This document shows positions 62,911 through 64,000 of a stretch of DNA of 64,000 nucleotides, in pieces. The DNA lies in NCBI GenBank assembly GCA_041398965.1, contig JAWKTT010000027.1, positions 1 to 64,000 on the forward strand, read 5' to 3'. The notes beneath the pieces were generated by a model that did no database searches, was not told the DNA's origin, and saw only the letters and a program-made list of their open reading frames with translations. Origin of the DNA: JAWKTT01 sp041398965. GTDB lineage: Bacteria > Planctomycetota > Planctomycetia > Planctomycetales > Planctomycetaceae. Position 1 is the stretch's first letter, and each line of letters starts with the position of its first letter. Made by a program: the position numbers and the translations under genes.

Positions 62911-64000
62911 ATGCAACCTTTCATCACGCCATCAACACGGTCGCTCCACCGCAAGGGGGGAGCAGTTATTATCCTCGCCTTAGCCATGTTGCTATCGCTG
63001 ATGTTTCTCGGACTGTTCTTCTTCGGCTTCACCCAGGACGAAGTCGAGTCCGCCTCCGCCTTTGCTGCACAGGAGGATGTGCATGTGGACTATGGCGACA
63101 TCCTCAACTTCGGGATCGAGCAGGTGGTTGTCGGAACCACAGACGAATATCCCAACAGTGCGCTCTATTCATCGAATGGAAGCTATCATAGTTTGCTGGC
63201 GGACATCCTGGGAACAATTGACCACAATCAGAAGCCAACAGACGTCCAGCCGTTCTCAGGGAACGGGTTGCGTGTCAATGGAATCCCGGGAGGGGCAGGG
63301 ACGCTGCCTGATTTCGAAGTCGACTATGATTCGACGACGAAGACCTCGACAGGCTTTGTGTTGAACTTCTCTCCGGGACGTAACGGCGGCGCCTCGCCGA
63401 CGGACTCTTTCAGTCCGGACGATGGAACTAGCTACTGGGATATTAACTCGCCGTTTCTCGCTTATGATGGCTATGTCGTCGATGTCAATCGTAATGTCCA
63501 GCGGGTGGTGATGCCGTCGTTTTTTGTCGCGGGTCTGTTTGCCAACAAAGCCAATGTGTCCGACCTCTATACGAATTCCACCTACGCACCACAGGTATTT
63601 CGCCCACACTCAGCTCACACACCAGTGACGCTACCTCGCTATCTGACGGCAACATCAACCAATGCCCAGAGCGGCGACACAACGCGGCAACTGGGACCAT
63701 TTCCAATGGCTGGCCCTGAAACAGGACTGTATAACAATCCCGGGGACACCACGGCCCCATATCAGTTCGATGTTGATATCGATGGCGATGGGCAGACCGA
63801 CTCAGTCTACCTGGACCTGGACCATCCGATCGTAAATCTTCCGGGCAATCGCCAGGCGGTCCCGATCTTCAGCGTGAAGATTCTGCCGTTGGATGGAAAA
63901 CTAAATGTGAATGCTCACGGAAACATTCGAGGGGATAACGCGACCTATGGAGTGGAGCCGAACGGGACAATTAGCCGCTCTAATGATGGCATTAGCCGAG
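62911..64000 (+). CDS. GspK-like minor pseudopilin, truncated by the window edge
   Basis: An open frame of 363 codons begins at ATG 62911 (GAGG 9 bases upstream) and has no stop before the end. The N-terminus RKGGAVIILALAMLLSLMFL with FTQDEVESASAFAA is GspK-like: a hydrophobic helix after a Gly pair, with no Glu5, as expected for GspK, the pseudopilus tip. DIDGDGQTD lies at 63775-63801, next to SVYLDLDHPIVNL, a combination I associate with planctomycete GspK-type proteins. KILPLDGKLNVNAHGN near the end matches GspK 'DxGKLNxN' sequences. The 3' end is outside the window. Confidence 0.82.
   Translation, partial: MQPFITPSTRSLHRKGGAVIILALAMLLSLMFLGLFFFGFTQDEVESASAFAAQEDVHVDYGDILNFGIEQVVVGTTDEYPNSALYSSNGSYHSLLADILGTIDHNQKPTDVQPFSGNGLRVNGIPGGAGTLPDFEVDYDSTTKTSTGFVLNFSPGRNGGASPTDSFSPDDGTSYWDINSPFLAYDGYVVDVNRNVQRVVMPSFFVAGLFANKANVSDLYTNSTYAPQVFRPHSAHTPVTLPRYLTATSTNAQSGDTTRQLGPFPMAGPETGLYNNPGDTTAPYQFDVDIDGDGQTDSVYLDLDHPIVNLPGNRQAVPIFSVKILPLDGKLNVNAHGNIRGDNATYGVEPNGTISRSNDGISR

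Overview
The window looks like chromosomal DNA of a planctomycete (phylum Planctomycetota, probably order Planctomycetales). Four things point there: a DUF1501 protein with a Tat signal, a formylglycine-type sulfatase with a C-terminal F5/8 type C domain, large secreted proteins of planctomycete type, and two piliation/secretion clusters of the kind seen in this phylum. GC content is moderate to high, GTG and TTG starts are used, and most genes lie alone or in short runs. Species assignment is not possible from the sequence alone. There is no CRISPR array, rRNA operon, prophage or transposase.

Region 1 (1-8.2 kb): the 3' end of a truncated gene, then a Tad/Flp pilus cluster on the + strand (prepilin peptidase, TadE, CpaB, TadG-like protein, CpaF ATPase, TadB, TadC). 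Flp pilin, secretin and TadZ are not in the window. Region 2 (8.5-13.5 kb): trpA, a two-domain PUA-like/ASCH protein, a THUMP-type RNA methyltransferase and a MarR regulator that converges on and overlaps a primary-type sigma factor. Region 3 (13.5-23.1 kb): a non-coding stretch with striking palindromes, a secreted cupredoxin-like protein, a sulfatase, an LptD-like outer-membrane protein behind a clear sigma-70 promoter and translationally coupled to a degenerate DgkA-like membrane protein, then asnB on the opposite strand.

Region 4 (23.3-34.9 kb): tRNA-Gln(UUG), a membrane-anchored Ser/Thr kinase, apt, an iron-type alcohol dehydrogenase, a decayed di-heme cytochrome c pseudogene, an array of tiny GC-rich hairpins, an RND/MMPL exporter, an orphan DUF1501 protein, and a coupled DUF309 / Lon-substrate-binding-domain pair. 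Region 5 (35-49.6 kb): a large secreted TPR-like protein, a stand-alone CoaB, an alpha/beta hydrolase, mobB, groES-groEL with a strong terminator, hemD coupled to a thioesterase, a DUF1571 protein, FHA-rsgA, and a ThiF/MoeB-like E1 enzyme.

Region 6 (50.0-64.0 kb, running off the end) is the most distinctive. It holds two PilB/GspE assembly ATPases on either side of a PilT-type retraction ATPase, then a PilC/GspF platform protein and six unusually large prepilin-like proteins, the last resembling GspK and truncated by the window edge. Most neighbouring pseudopilin genes overlap by a few bases. Five of the six pseudopilins contain a DxDxDG-type calcium-loop-like motif. I infer a hybrid type II secretion / type IV pilus machine with a calcium-stabilised pseudopilus. 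This is the best candidate in the window for an under-described system.
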